NCBI RefSeq assembly: GCF_030323025.1
Contig: NZ_CP097329.1
Coordinates: 341,001 to 405,000 of the forward strand
Reading direction: 5' to 3'
From: Pseudanabaena mucicola str. Chao 1806
GTDB lineage: Bacteria > Cyanobacteriota > Cyanobacteriia > Pseudanabaenales > Pseudanabaenaceae
Length of the DNA stretch: 64,000 bases
The notes under the pieces were generated by a model, which was not told the origin of the DNA, did no database searches, and saw nothing but the letters and a program-made list of their open reading frames with translations. Below, piece after piece: positions 9,336 through 16,862 of the stretch (the first letter of the stretch is position 1; each line of letters begins with the position of its first letter). The position numbers and the translations under genes were made by a program.

Positions 9336-9865
9336 GCCAGATTCCTCAGATCCATACTGTCTAAAACTTTTGTCTAGGGGGATTTACATCTAGATGATTG
9401 TAGCTTGACAAACACAAAAATAGTGGTTGAAGCTACTCAGAATGTTATCTGACTAGTGTAATTCCTACTTTTATATTTATAGTCTAACGATGCTTTGTTT
9501 ACTTTTGAAAAAATTTTAGTCATTAGCAAGTAAATTTATGATCATGGGGCTTTACAGCGCTTTGCGCTTATTCAAAAATATTTCTGTACTACTCAAAGCC
9601 TCAATAGGCTTTAATGCTAGACCCTATAGAATGTGAAGATCTTTGTAAGTAATGAGTCGACTTTTCAAAAACCTCTCTAGCTTTTAACTTAGCACAATGC
9701 ATAGCAGTCCAAAATCATTTGTAAATTTTTGGGTTTGAGGAAGCTCAAAGGAGCGCGCTACCTCAAACCATTTAGGATAGATATATGCAAAGCTACTTAT
9801 TTTCTATGAATAACCATTTTTGCGAAAAAACGGATACATTTATTAAGTATTATTAATTTTTGATT
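9336..9865. other. Spacer between sigA and the DUF2854 gene
   Basis: Apart from the F2 remnant at 9552-9614, no ORF or RNA gene was recognised. The 150 bp upstream of sigA should contain its promoter; the region is A/T-rich and I could not choose a single -10/-35 pair. Confidence 0.4.
9552..9614. repeat. F2 element, copy b (hairpin arm deleted)
   Basis: Starts TTACAGCGCTTTGCGCTTA as in copy a, jumps from there straight into CAAAAATATTTCTGTACTAC, and ends with the usual GCCTCAATAGGCT-TTAA. One arm and the loop of the central hairpin are missing, leaving both ends intact. Confidence 0.75.
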
Positions 9866-10432
9866 ATGCTTAAGTTTAATAAAATATCCCTTGCTTCAAT
9901 TGGATTGTTTGTCGGTGGTATGCTCTTTGTCGTTGGTTTTTGGGCTTATTCAAAGGGAAACTCAACTTTAAATCTCGTTGGGTTTTTCTATGGGTTCCCA
10001 ATTCTCTTAGGGGGATTTGCTTTTAAATCATCAGAGGTTGCACCAGTGCCTGTAATCGTGCCTGAATCTGAGGAGGTATTAGCGTTACGTAAGTTGCAAG
10101 AGACATCAACCCAGAAGCAATTACGCAAAGATGTCACTCGCTACCGTTATGGAATTAAGGCTCATTTAGATGAAGTTTTAGAAAAATTAGGAATGCGTCC
10201 GACCGATGAAGAGCGTCCCGTTTTAATCGGTATCTATGAGGAAATTTCTCAGGCTGAAGAAACTAAGGGTGCGTATAGTCTAGTTTTGCGGTTCCAATCA
10301 CCCTTAATGGGCTTTGATGTTTGGCAACAAAAACAAGATAAGTTAACACGATTTTTTGGTCCTGGAATAGTAGCCGTTGTCTCTGAACTCGCCAATAAGG
10401 AAGTGGATTTACGTTTAATTTCTCAGAATTAG
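9866..10432 (+). CDS. DUF2854 domain membrane protein
   Basis: About 188 residues from the ATG at 9866; a TTG two codons upstream is also possible but less likely. Two hydrophobic segments at the N-terminus (about residues 10-30 and 37-53) precede a soluble domain with a YRYGIKAHLDEVLEKLGM motif and a conserved C-terminal LRFQSPLMGFDVWQ stretch. This matches DUF2854, found in cyanobacteria and in plant plastid proteins, function unknown. It lies 49 nt upstream of the Sua5/YrdC gene on the same strand, so the two may share a transcript. Confidence 0.78.
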   Translation: MLKFNKISLASIGLFVGGMLFVVGFWAYSKGNSTLNLVGFFYGFPILLGGFAFKSSEVAPVPVIVPESEEVLALRKLQETSTQKQLRKDVTRYRYGIKAHLDEVLEKLGMRPTDEERPVLIGIYEEISQAEETKGAYSLVLRFQSPLMGFDVWQQKQDKLTRFFGPGIVAVVSELANKEVDLRLISQN

Positions 10433-10481
10433 CGATTAGCTTTTAGCGATTCAATTACCAATCATCAAAGCAACCAGACTA

Positions 10482-11060
10482 ATGAGTTTAGTATCTTTAG
10501 CCGCTTTAATCGCAGGTGTAAGATCAGGGCAATTGGTTAGCTTTCCAACTGACACTGTACCTGCTCTAGCCATACGACCCGATCGCAGTGCTGATATTTT
10601 TACCCTCAAAGAGCGATCGCCTGATAAGCCGTTAATTTTGATGGCATCGAGTTGGCAGGAATTTTTACCCTTTATTGATATTGGGCATCCTGCTTTAGAA
10701 ATTTGGCAACAATCTGCTGAGAAATATTTTCCAGGAGCCGTAACTCTGGTTTTGCCTGCTAGCGATCGCGGCGCGAAGTTAAATCAAGGTTTTACAACCC
10801 TTGGCATCAGAATTCCTGATAGTAAAGTTGCGATCGCGATTTTGCAGCAAACAGGAGCTTTGCTGACTACTAGTGCTAACAAGAGTAATCAGCCACCACT
10901 AAGGAAAATGCGAGATATATCTAACGCTTTCCCTAGGGTATTGACTTTAGGTGATGGGATCGATATTGATGAGCCACTAGGCAGTGGTTTGCCATCAACA
11001 GTTGTGGAATGGACAGCAGAAAATTGGTTAGTCCGTCGGCAAGGAGCAATCAAGTTTTAA
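10482..11060 (+). CDS. L-threonylcarbamoyladenylate synthase (Sua5/YrdC/YciO family)
   Basis: A 192-residue single-domain protein. The motifs VSFPTDTVPALAIRP near residue 20, KERSPDKPLILM near 43, FPGAVTLVLPA near 89, LGIRIPDSKVA near 110 and LTTSANKSNQPP near 128 are the YrdC fold signature, with the Lys/Arg cluster that binds ATP and bicarbonate-threonine. It would make the TC-AMP precursor for the t6A modification at tRNA position 37. It has no C-terminal Sua5 domain. It is followed at once by a terminator hairpin. Confidence 0.88.
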   Translation: MSLVSLAALIAGVRSGQLVSFPTDTVPALAIRPDRSADIFTLKERSPDKPLILMASSWQEFLPFIDIGHPALEIWQQSAEKYFPGAVTLVLPASDRGAKLNQGFTTLGIRIPDSKVAIAILQQTGALLTTSANKSNQPPLRKMRDISNAFPRVLTLGDGIDIDEPLGSGLPSTVVEWTAENWLVRRQGAIKF

Positions 11061-11087
11061 AAAGGTGACGCTTAGCGTCACCTTTTT
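11059..11087. terminator. Bidirectional terminator between convergent genes
   Basis: AAAAGGTGACGC-TTA-GCGTCACCTTTTT. It is symmetrical, overlaps the stop codons of both convergent neighbours, and can serve both strands. Confidence 0.88.
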
Positions 11088-12390
11088 AGGCTTGCCAATC
11101 ACGTGAGAACTTCTCTAACTGAGCAGAGGTCAATTCCTTTTCTAGCCATTGCAAAGCCGTAACTTGACTCGGAAATTGATGGCTGTTGTAGTCTTGGAAA
11201 ACATCTAGCAACGAAATTGCGATCGCGCTTTGCTCAGAAGCCGTTGACCAACGTTGAAAAAACTGCTGCAATGAGGATTCAGGAACAGATGCTTGGAGGT
11301 TGTCAAGAGCGGTTACTTGACTGGGAGTACGTTTATAAACTTTGACGGCATCAGTGAGATTAAGCAACTGCGGTGTAGTTGTGGTTGGAGTCGGTTGAGT
11401 TGGGATAAAGAGCGGATCTGTACCCACAGAGACATTGAGGTTTGCCCAATCTTGACGGAACTGATCTAGAGCTTGAGGTAGCAGTTGGTTATGTAACCAT
11501 TGCAACGCCAGATTTTGGTTCAGCATCTGACTACTGTTATAGGTACTGAGCGCTTCCTGTAATGATGGAGCTATATTTACCTGACCAGAAGCAACTTGCC
11601 AACGTTGCAGAAATTGCTGCAAGATTTCAGGGGAAATATTGTCTTGTAAGTTATTAATTGCCACGGTTTGATTGGGCAACTTAGCACGACTATAGATATT
11701 AGCCGCATCTACTAGACTTATCGCACTCGCAGATGGGATTGAGTTGACAGGAGTGGTGTCAGTGTTAGTCCCTGTGGTTGCAGGCACAAAGACTGAAGAT
11801 GGTGTTGTCGGTTTTGCGGCTGGGGGATTTGGTGATGGCGAGGGTGTAGGTGTTTGGGTTGCCACTGGTGGACGCACAATCAATACATCTGTTGGCGGCG
11901 TAGCTGGCGGCTGGGGAGTAACATCAGCGATCGCAGGTGCTTGTAATTTTTGCCATGTTTGCACACCTACCTTACCATCAACCGTTAAACCATTTGCTCG
12001 CTGAAAGGCGATGATCGCATCCCTTGTCCCAGCACCAAAATCACCATCAATGCGTCCTTGGTAATAGCCCTTTGTCTTGAGGAGTTGTTGCGCTTGAGCC
12101 ACAGATTGTCCCTGAGAGCCAAGCGATAGGGTTGGTAAGGTTTTGGACACGGAAGTAGTTGGCGGATTACTGGGGGATGAACTAGTTTCTTGCAGTTTTG
12201 CCCAACTAGCCTTGCCCACAATACCATCAGCAGTTAGCCCATTAGCTTTTTGGAATTTTAAAACAGCATTGGCAGTACCCACCCCAAAATCACCGTCAAT
12301 TTTACCAATATAAAATCCCTTAGCTTGGAGCAGTTGCTGCAATTCAACTACCGCGTTACCCTTGCTACCTTGTCTTAATGTTGCGTCCAT
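11086..12390 (-). CDS. Peptidoglycan-binding protein with two PG_binding_1 domains and a four-unit C-terminal repeat
   Basis: A 434-residue protein. Two PG_binding_1 domains occupy about residues 3-67 (GDFGVGTANAVLKFQKANGL) and 88-150 (GDFGAGTRDAIIAFQRANGL). A Pro/Thr/Ser linker (155-222) leads to two copies of a roughly 90-residue helical module (about 224-317 and 343-432), each made of two similar halves ending in L-x-x-F-x-x-x-W. I do not recognise the module. No signal peptide is evident from this start. It lies 41 nt downstream of a SPOR-like exported protein gene on the same strand, suggesting an envelope-related operon. Confidence 0.85.
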   Translation of the reverse strand: MDATLRQGSKGNAVVELQQLLQAKGFYIGKIDGDFGVGTANAVLKFQKANGLTADGIVGKASWAKLQETSSSPSNPPTTSVSKTLPTLSLGSQGQSVAQAQQLLKTKGYYQGRIDGDFGAGTRDAIIAFQRANGLTVDGKVGVQTWQKLQAPAIADVTPQPPATPPTDVLIVRPPVATQTPTPSPSPNPPAAKPTTPSSVFVPATTGTNTDTTPVNSIPSASAISLVDAANIYSRAKLPNQTVAINNLQDNISPEILQQFLQRWQVASGQVNIAPSLQEALSTYNSSQMLNQNLALQWLHNQLLPQALDQFRQDWANLNVSVGTDPLFIPTQPTPTTTTPQLLNLTDAVKVYKRTPSQVTALDNLQASVPESSLQQFFQRWSTASEQSAIAISLLDVFQDYNSHQFPSQVTALQWLEKELTSAQLEKFSRDWQA

Positions 12391-12431
12391 AATTAGCCTG
12401 ATTTTCTCAAATTAATAATTCGCGTTTGCTT

Positions 12432-13049
12432 TTAAAAATAAAGCACACGGGCATCTAGTCCCTGCGATCGCAAGAAATGTTTCAAGGATTCGGCCGCATC
12501 ACGATTGCTATACCCACCAGCATAAATGTAGTCACCTTGAACTGACTTGGAAACAAATGCTTGGGGAATTAATCTCTGTACCTGAGCTAAAGTGCTCAAC
12601 CCTCCTGAACTGATAGGAACTGCTGTCACATAGCGATACTTTGCCAAGTTATCTCCATTCGATAGATTTGTAGGAAGATAGGTTGGCAAGGTCACATAGG
12701 ATGAATTAGTTGTTGGAAGGGGTTGAACATTTAGGGCTGTTGTATAAGTTTGTTGAGCCGCGACACCACGCCTTTGTAGCTCTCTGGTAACATAATCGGC
12801 AGTGGGCGCATCAAAAGCACCTGCAATGATTACTGTCTGTCCATTGACTGAGGCAACTACAGGATTTGTGACTACTTGCCTTGCAATATTTAGGGTTACA
12901 GGATTATAGCCTGTGATGTAAACAAGATTATTTCTCAGTTGAGCATTAGCATTCGCGATCGCTAAGTTCCATAATCCTAAGCTAGCGAGCATGAACCCCA
13001 AAGCTTTCTGAGTCCAGTCGGGCATTTTCATCATTTTTAACCATTTCAC
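12432..13049 (-). CDS. Exported protein with two SPOR-like repeats
   Basis: A 205-residue protein with a basic N-terminus and a hydrophobic stretch (LGFMLASLGLWNLAIANANA, about residues 17-36) ending in a likely signal-peptidase site. Two parallel segments follow, each with an I-x-A-G-(A/G)-(F/Y) core: VIIAGAFDAPTADYVTRELQ near residue 73 and YIYAGGYSNRDAAESLKHFL near 176. This pattern resembles SPOR domains, which bind denuded septal glycan, but the match is weak and inferred. It is the first gene of a probable two-gene operon with the peptidoglycan-binding protein. Confidence 0.7.
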   Translation of the reverse strand: MKWLKMMKMPDWTQKALGFMLASLGLWNLAIANANAQLRNNLVYITGYNPVTLNIARQVVTNPVVASVNGQTVIIAGAFDAPTADYVTRELQRRGVAAQQTYTTALNVQPLPTTNSSYVTLPTYLPTNLSNGDNLAKYRYVTAVPISSGGLSTLAQVQRLIPQAFVSKSVQGDYIYAGGYSNRDAAESLKHFLRSQGLDARVLYF

Positions 13050-13154
13050 CCTAAAACAACTTAATTGTTCTGAAACCTAAATTAATTCTATAGCAATCCT
13101 TTGATAATTTTTTCGCCCAGTATTACGAGTTGTCGCAATTCGTACGACAACTCG

Positions 13155-13259
13155 TAAGTAGCCAGACATAAGTAAACTAAAAACCGAGAGTTTTGTTCCG
13201 CCCGCTTAGCGGGCGGAACAAAACTCTAGTTTGGGTTTTAATTAAGTTTAGTTACTTAA
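13155..13259. repeat. F3 palindromic element, copy c
   Basis: TAAGTAGCCAGACATAAGTA ... TTAGTTACTTAA ends with a perfect hairpin AGTTTTGTTCCGCCCGC-TTA-complement. Its closest relative is copy d at 34565, whose stem is one base pair shorter in both arms. It lies just downstream of the rimI stop codon. Confidence 0.82.
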
Positions 13260-13264
13260 TACCT

Positions 13265-13804
13265 TTACAAATTCCATCCCTTGACTAACAGGTTTAAGGA
13301 GATTGATTCATGCCAATGATCTAGCAAAATCCCAAATTCAGGCGTATGAATGCCCTTGCGCCATAACATGAGGGCATCTTCATTAGTAACCTCGTAGTAA
13401 TTAGGTCTTCTGCCAATTTCTTGAAATCCAAAACTCTGATATAGGGAGATTGCCACATGATTGGACTCGCGGACTTCGAGAGTTGCCCATTCCAAATGGC
13501 GATCGCGAGCTTTTTTGAGTAATCCCCAGACAATAGCCTTGCCCAGACCTTGACCTTGATATTCGGGACGTACTGCTAAAACAGTAATATGTGCTTCCTC
13601 CAGAATTGCCCAGAGACAGCCAAAACCAAGTAATTCATGATTTTCCGTAGTTAAACCTAATACACAACTACTAGGATTTTCGATTTCACGCTGATAAGCT
13701 TCTAAACTCCAAAAATCACCTAGGCACGCACAGTCAATAGCCTTTAACTGCGCTAAAAATTGTTGATCAATCTCACTTAGATAGATTCGGGTCGATAGAC
13801 TCAT
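13265..13804 (-). CDS. rimI: Ribosomal protein alanine N-acetyltransferase RimI
   Basis: A 179-residue GNAT acetyltransferase. The acetyl-CoA motif A appears as LAVRPEYQGQGLGKAIVWGL (Q-x-x-G-x-G), preceded by the beta-4 strand AHITVLAVRP and followed by LEVRESNHVAISLYQSFGF, which is the RimI-type motif B. The family acetylates the N-terminal alanine of ribosomal protein S18. Length is slightly above the usual 150-160 residues because of extra C-terminal sequence after the GNAT core. It is divergent from the TauE gene. RimI against another GNAT is inferred from the LYQSFGFQEIGRRPNYY ending of the core. Confidence 0.85.
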   Translation of the reverse strand: MSLSTRIYLSEIDQQFLAQLKAIDCACLGDFWSLEAYQREIENPSSCVLGLTTENHELLGFGCLWAILEEAHITVLAVRPEYQGQGLGKAIVWGLLKKARDRHLEWATLEVRESNHVAISLYQSFGFQEIGRRPNYYEVTNEDALMLWRKGIHTPEFGILLDHWHESISLNLLVKGWNL

Positions 13805-13884
13805 GTGCTGTAATTATCTAAACATTCATAGGATTTGCGGATCAAAATACCGTAACTAGCCTGATACCAACGGATTATCGATCA

Positions 13885-14799
13885 ATGTCAGAACTCACGC
13901 CAATTGTATATCTCAGTGTGGTTAGCTTTTTTGCTTGGATTGTTAGCACTTTGGCAGGTGGAGGCAGTCCATTCATTTTAATTCCCCTAGTTAACCTTCT
14001 CATGGGAGCTGCCGCCGTACCACCTGTAATCACGATCGGTATGTTTTTTGGTAATGCTCACCGAGTTTTACTGTTTTGGCGAGATATTGACTGGGTATTG
14101 ACTGCTTGGTATGCACCAGGGGCGATCGCAGGCGCAATTTTGGGAGCCTATACCTTTACCCAAATCCATCTCGACTGGTTGCAAATCGTGATTGCAGTTT
14201 TCCTAATTGTGAGTGCTGTTTTATTTGAACTAGAAAAAAGTCCCGAAAAAACTGTTGCGGAGGATCAGGTAAAACAAATCAAACTAGTCGATGATTCCAA
14301 GGAGTTAGAAGAGATTGAAGAACTCATCGAGATCAATCAGCTAGGTGAATTAAGTGAATTAAGCGCTCTAGAAAAATCAGATTTAATTCCTCAAGAAGTA
14401 AAGCCCAAATTTCAACTTCAGGCTTGGCATATTATGCCTGCGGGTTTTATGAAGGCTTATGTATCGGGTTTAGTTGGCACAACTGGTCCCGTCTTAAATC
14501 CCTTTTATCTGGGCTATGGCTTAGTCAAGGAGAAAATGCTTGCAACCAAAGCAACTCACATGACGATTATCCATGTCGTAAAAATCATCACCTACGGGGC
14601 ACTAGCAGCAATGTCTAAGGAGCAAATTGTCGCGGGATTAGCGATAGGTTTAGCCGCAGTACCTGCAAATTTAATTGGCAAATATCTCCTTAGTCGCATG
14701 AGTCCCCAACAGTTCCGTCAAGTAGTTCTTGCTTTTATGGCGATCGGGGGATCGTGGATGCTCTGGCAACAAAGAGGTTTGTTTTTAAATATCTTGTAG
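13885..14799 (+). CDS. Sulfite exporter TauE/SafE family permease
   Basis: A 304-residue membrane protein with two blocks of hydrophobic segments separated by an acidic cytoplasmic loop (about residues 115-180, rich in Glu, Leu and Asp). The first block has WIVSTLAGGGSPFILIPLVN, the second AYVSGLVGTTGPVLNPFYLG, the paired G-rich re-entrant motifs of the TauE/SafE (DUF81) family. Members export sulfite, sulfoacetate or other organic anions, or take up metals; the substrate cannot be told here. The acidic insert between the halves is longer than in many family members. Confidence 0.85.
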   Translation: MSELTPIVYLSVVSFFAWIVSTLAGGGSPFILIPLVNLLMGAAAVPPVITIGMFFGNAHRVLLFWRDIDWVLTAWYAPGAIAGAILGAYTFTQIHLDWLQIVIAVFLIVSAVLFELEKSPEKTVAEDQVKQIKLVDDSKELEEIEELIEINQLGELSELSALEKSDLIPQEVKPKFQLQAWHIMPAGFMKAYVSGLVGTTGPVLNPFYLGYGLVKEKMLATKATHMTIIHVVKIITYGALAAMSKEQIVAGLAIGLAAVPANLIGKYLLSRMSPQQFRQVVLAFMAIGGSWMLWQQRGLFLNIL

Positions 14800-14901
14800 C
14801 TAGAACTAAGTCTTGATTCGCTCGTCTATTCATCAAAAATAAGGCGATCGCCCCTCCATCCAAATCAACAAACATCAACAAACATATATAGGCTGTAGTT
14901 T

Positions 14902-15048
14902 AACGTCAGTTCGGGTTAGGCTGGCAAATCTTAAAAGCCCAAAAGTAAAAGCCTTGCTAGGCAAGGCTTTTACTTTTGAGCTTTGAGAGAGGGTTTGCGT
15001 AGCAAACCCTCTCTCAAAGCCTGTTTCAAATTATCCCGAACTCGCGTT
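14902..15048. repeat. F1 palindromic element, copy 2
   Basis: A 147-bp element, AACGTCAGTTCGGG ... CCCGAACTCGCGTT, same plus-strand orientation as copy 1. Both hairpins are nearly perfect. In the element orientation of copy 4 its GGGTTTGC hairpin carries loop TAC where copy 4 has GTA. No clear target duplication. Confidence 0.85.
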
Positions 15049-15085
15049 AACCTAAATTAAAAATTGAATTCACTAAAGATTTTTA

Positions 15086-15119
15086 AAAGCACAAAATGGC
15101 TTAGCCATTTTGTGCTTTT
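15086..15119 (-). terminator. Terminator of ychF
   Basis: AAAAGCACAAAATGGC-TTA-GCCATTTTGTGCTTTT. The 16-bp perfect stem ends 4 nt from the ychF stop codon, with A/T-rich ends on both sides. Confidence 0.8.
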
Positions 15120-15122
15120 GTC

Positions 15123-16217
15123 TTAAGCGCTGGTAAGAAATAAAATTACATCGCCTTCTTGAACAACATATTCCTTGCCTTCACTGCGTAGTAGTCCCTT
15201 GGCTCGCGCAGCACTCATTGATCCTGATTCCACAAGATCTCTAAAAGCGACGGTTTCGGCACGGATAAAGGCTTTCTCGAAGTCAGAATGAATTACACCT
15301 GCGGCTTGAGGAGCTTTCATGCCTGCATGAATTGTCCAAGCTCGAGCTTCTTTGGGACCAACGGTGAAATAGGTGCGTAAACCTAATAGATGGTAGGTGG
15401 CTCGGATTAAAGATTTTAAACCACCTTCTTGAACTCCAAGCGATTCTAGAAAATCTTGACGCTCTTCTTCAGGTAGTTCTAGCAATTCGGCTTCCACTTG
15501 GGCGGAGACAATGGTTACTTCTGCATTTTCGGCGCTAGCGATCGCTCTCACCTGATCGACAAAAGTATTACCTGTTGCAAGATCATCTTCAGATACATTG
15601 GCAGCATAAATGGTCGGCTTGAGCGTTAACAACTGCAAAACTGAAATCGCATTTTTTTCTTCATCAGTAAGATTAGCTAAACGCGCAGGTTTACCTGCAT
15701 CAAGGACTTCGCGAACCTTTTCTAAAGCTACCATTTCGACTTTGGCTTCCGAGTCATTGCTGCGGACTCCTTTACGAGTGCGCTCAATGCGTCGCTCAAC
15801 TTGGGCTAAATCAGACAATGCAAGTTCGAGGGTGATGATCTCGATATCACGGGCGGGATCGATTGATGCTTCCACATGGATGATGTCATCATTTTCAAAA
15901 CATCGCACCACGTGGACAATCGCATCACAAACTCGAATATTTCCTAAAAACTGATTGCCTAAACCTTCACCCTTACTAGCACCTCTGACCAGTCCTGCAA
16001 TATCAACGAATTCAACTCTGGTGGGGATGATTTGCGCGGACTTACCAACATCGGCGAGAATTTTGAGGCGATCATCAGGGACAGCCACCGAGCCAACGTT
16101 GGGCTCGATTGTGCAAAAGGGGAAATTAGCTGCTTCAGCTTTGGCGTTGGCAACTAGGGCATTAAATAAAGTAGACTTGCCCACATTGGGTAGTCCGACA
16201 ATCCCAGCTTTGAGCAT
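15123..16217 (-). CDS. ychF: Redox-regulated ATPase YchF
   Basis: A 364-residue Obg-family P-loop protein. Walker A is [15 protein letters not shown] (residues 8-22), switch [23 protein letters not shown], with NVSEDD in place of the GTPase NKxD motif, which accounts for the known ATP preference. A coiled-coil insert (about 130-190) is followed by the C-terminal TGS domain with [15 protein letters not shown] and [14 protein letters not shown]. It binds ribosomes and is linked to stress responses and translation accuracy. Length matches the family exactly (about 363). Single gene with its own terminator. Confidence 0.96.
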   Translation of the reverse strand: MLKAGIVGLPNVGKSTLFNALVANAKAEAANFPFCTIEPNVGSVAVPDDRLKILADVGKSAQIIPTRVEFVDIAGLVRGASKGEGLGNQFLGNIRVCDAIVHVVRCFENDDIIHVEASIDPARDIEIITLELALSDLAQVERRIERTRKGVRSNDSEAKVEMVALEKVREVLDAGKPARLANLTDEEKNAISVLQLLTLKPTIYAANVSEDDLATGNTFVDQVRAIASAENAEVTIVSAQVEAELLELPEEERQDFLESLGVQEGGLKSLIRATYHLLGLRTYFTVGPKEARAWTIHAGMKAPQAAGVIHSDFEKAFIRAETVAFRDLVESGSMSAARAKGLLRSEGKEYVVQEGDVILFLTSA

Positions 16218-16430
16218 GGCTATCTAAACGAAAACTTTTTGATATTGTGCTTATAGATTTTGTCATAAAAGTCTCACTACATGAGACTTTTCGCAAAACA
16301 AACAGTAATTCTCAATTTTTTGTAGCGCGGCTTCGCCACATTACAAAAACTTCTAAAGCCCAATTTTGAGCGTCCAGTGTTCGGAGTTTTATTAGGGTTA
16401 TTGGTGGTGGATGGATTTCCTGAGTTGATT

Positions 16431-16680
16431 AACGCGAGTTCGGGATAATTTGAAACGGGCTAAGAGAGAGGGTTTGCTATGCAAACCCTCTCTCTTATAG
16501 CGGTTTTCATTTTGCCTACGGCAAAATGAAAACTCAAAACTCTTAATGGGACTGATTTTTTGTTTTCAAATGAGTGTGTACTCATTTGAAAACCGCTATA
16601 GCCCCAAAATAAAAGCCTCGCTAAGCAAGGCTTTTATTTTGGGGCTTTTAAAATTTGCCAGCTTAACTCGAACTGACGTT
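16431..16680. repeat. F1 element, copy 3, interrupted by an F4 element
   Basis: F1 ends AACGCGAGTTCGGG ... CTCGAACTGACGTT are 250 bp apart instead of 147 because a complete 105-bp F4 element sits between the two F1 hairpins. Removing F4 leaves 145 bp. The F1 part is in the same orientation as copy 4. The rest of the 16218-16862 spacer holds a small hairpin (AAAAGTCTCA...TGAGACTTTT, 16267-16291) and no gene. Confidence 0.85.
16496..16600. repeat. F4 double-hairpin element, copy a (nested in F1)
   Basis: A 105-bp element with ends TATAGCGGTTTTCA / TGAAAACCGCTATA and two perfect hairpins: TTTTCATTTTGCC-TAC-arm and TTTCAAATGAGT-GTGT-arm. It is identical to copy b at 61220-61324 apart from the two loops. 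TATA at both ends would fit insertion at a TA dinucleotide, as for IS630/Tc1-type elements (inference). Confidence 0.9.
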
Positions 16681-16862
16681 GATATGAATGTCTTGGTGAT
16701 CGCAAATATAAAATAACCGTAGCAAAATCTTGCCATTTTTTTGTTGTATAGCTAAACCAAGAAAACAAAGGCGCAGGAGAAAGTATTTTCATCTACTTTT
16801 AAGTTGGAATTGGGTAATATAAACACAGCAATGCTAGTTAGCAAGGCTTCCATTAGCAAAAT

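Noticed and set aside
15610-16227. Plus-strand frames of 114 and 90 codons opposite ychF
   Set aside because: Antisense shadows of a strongly conserved gene.
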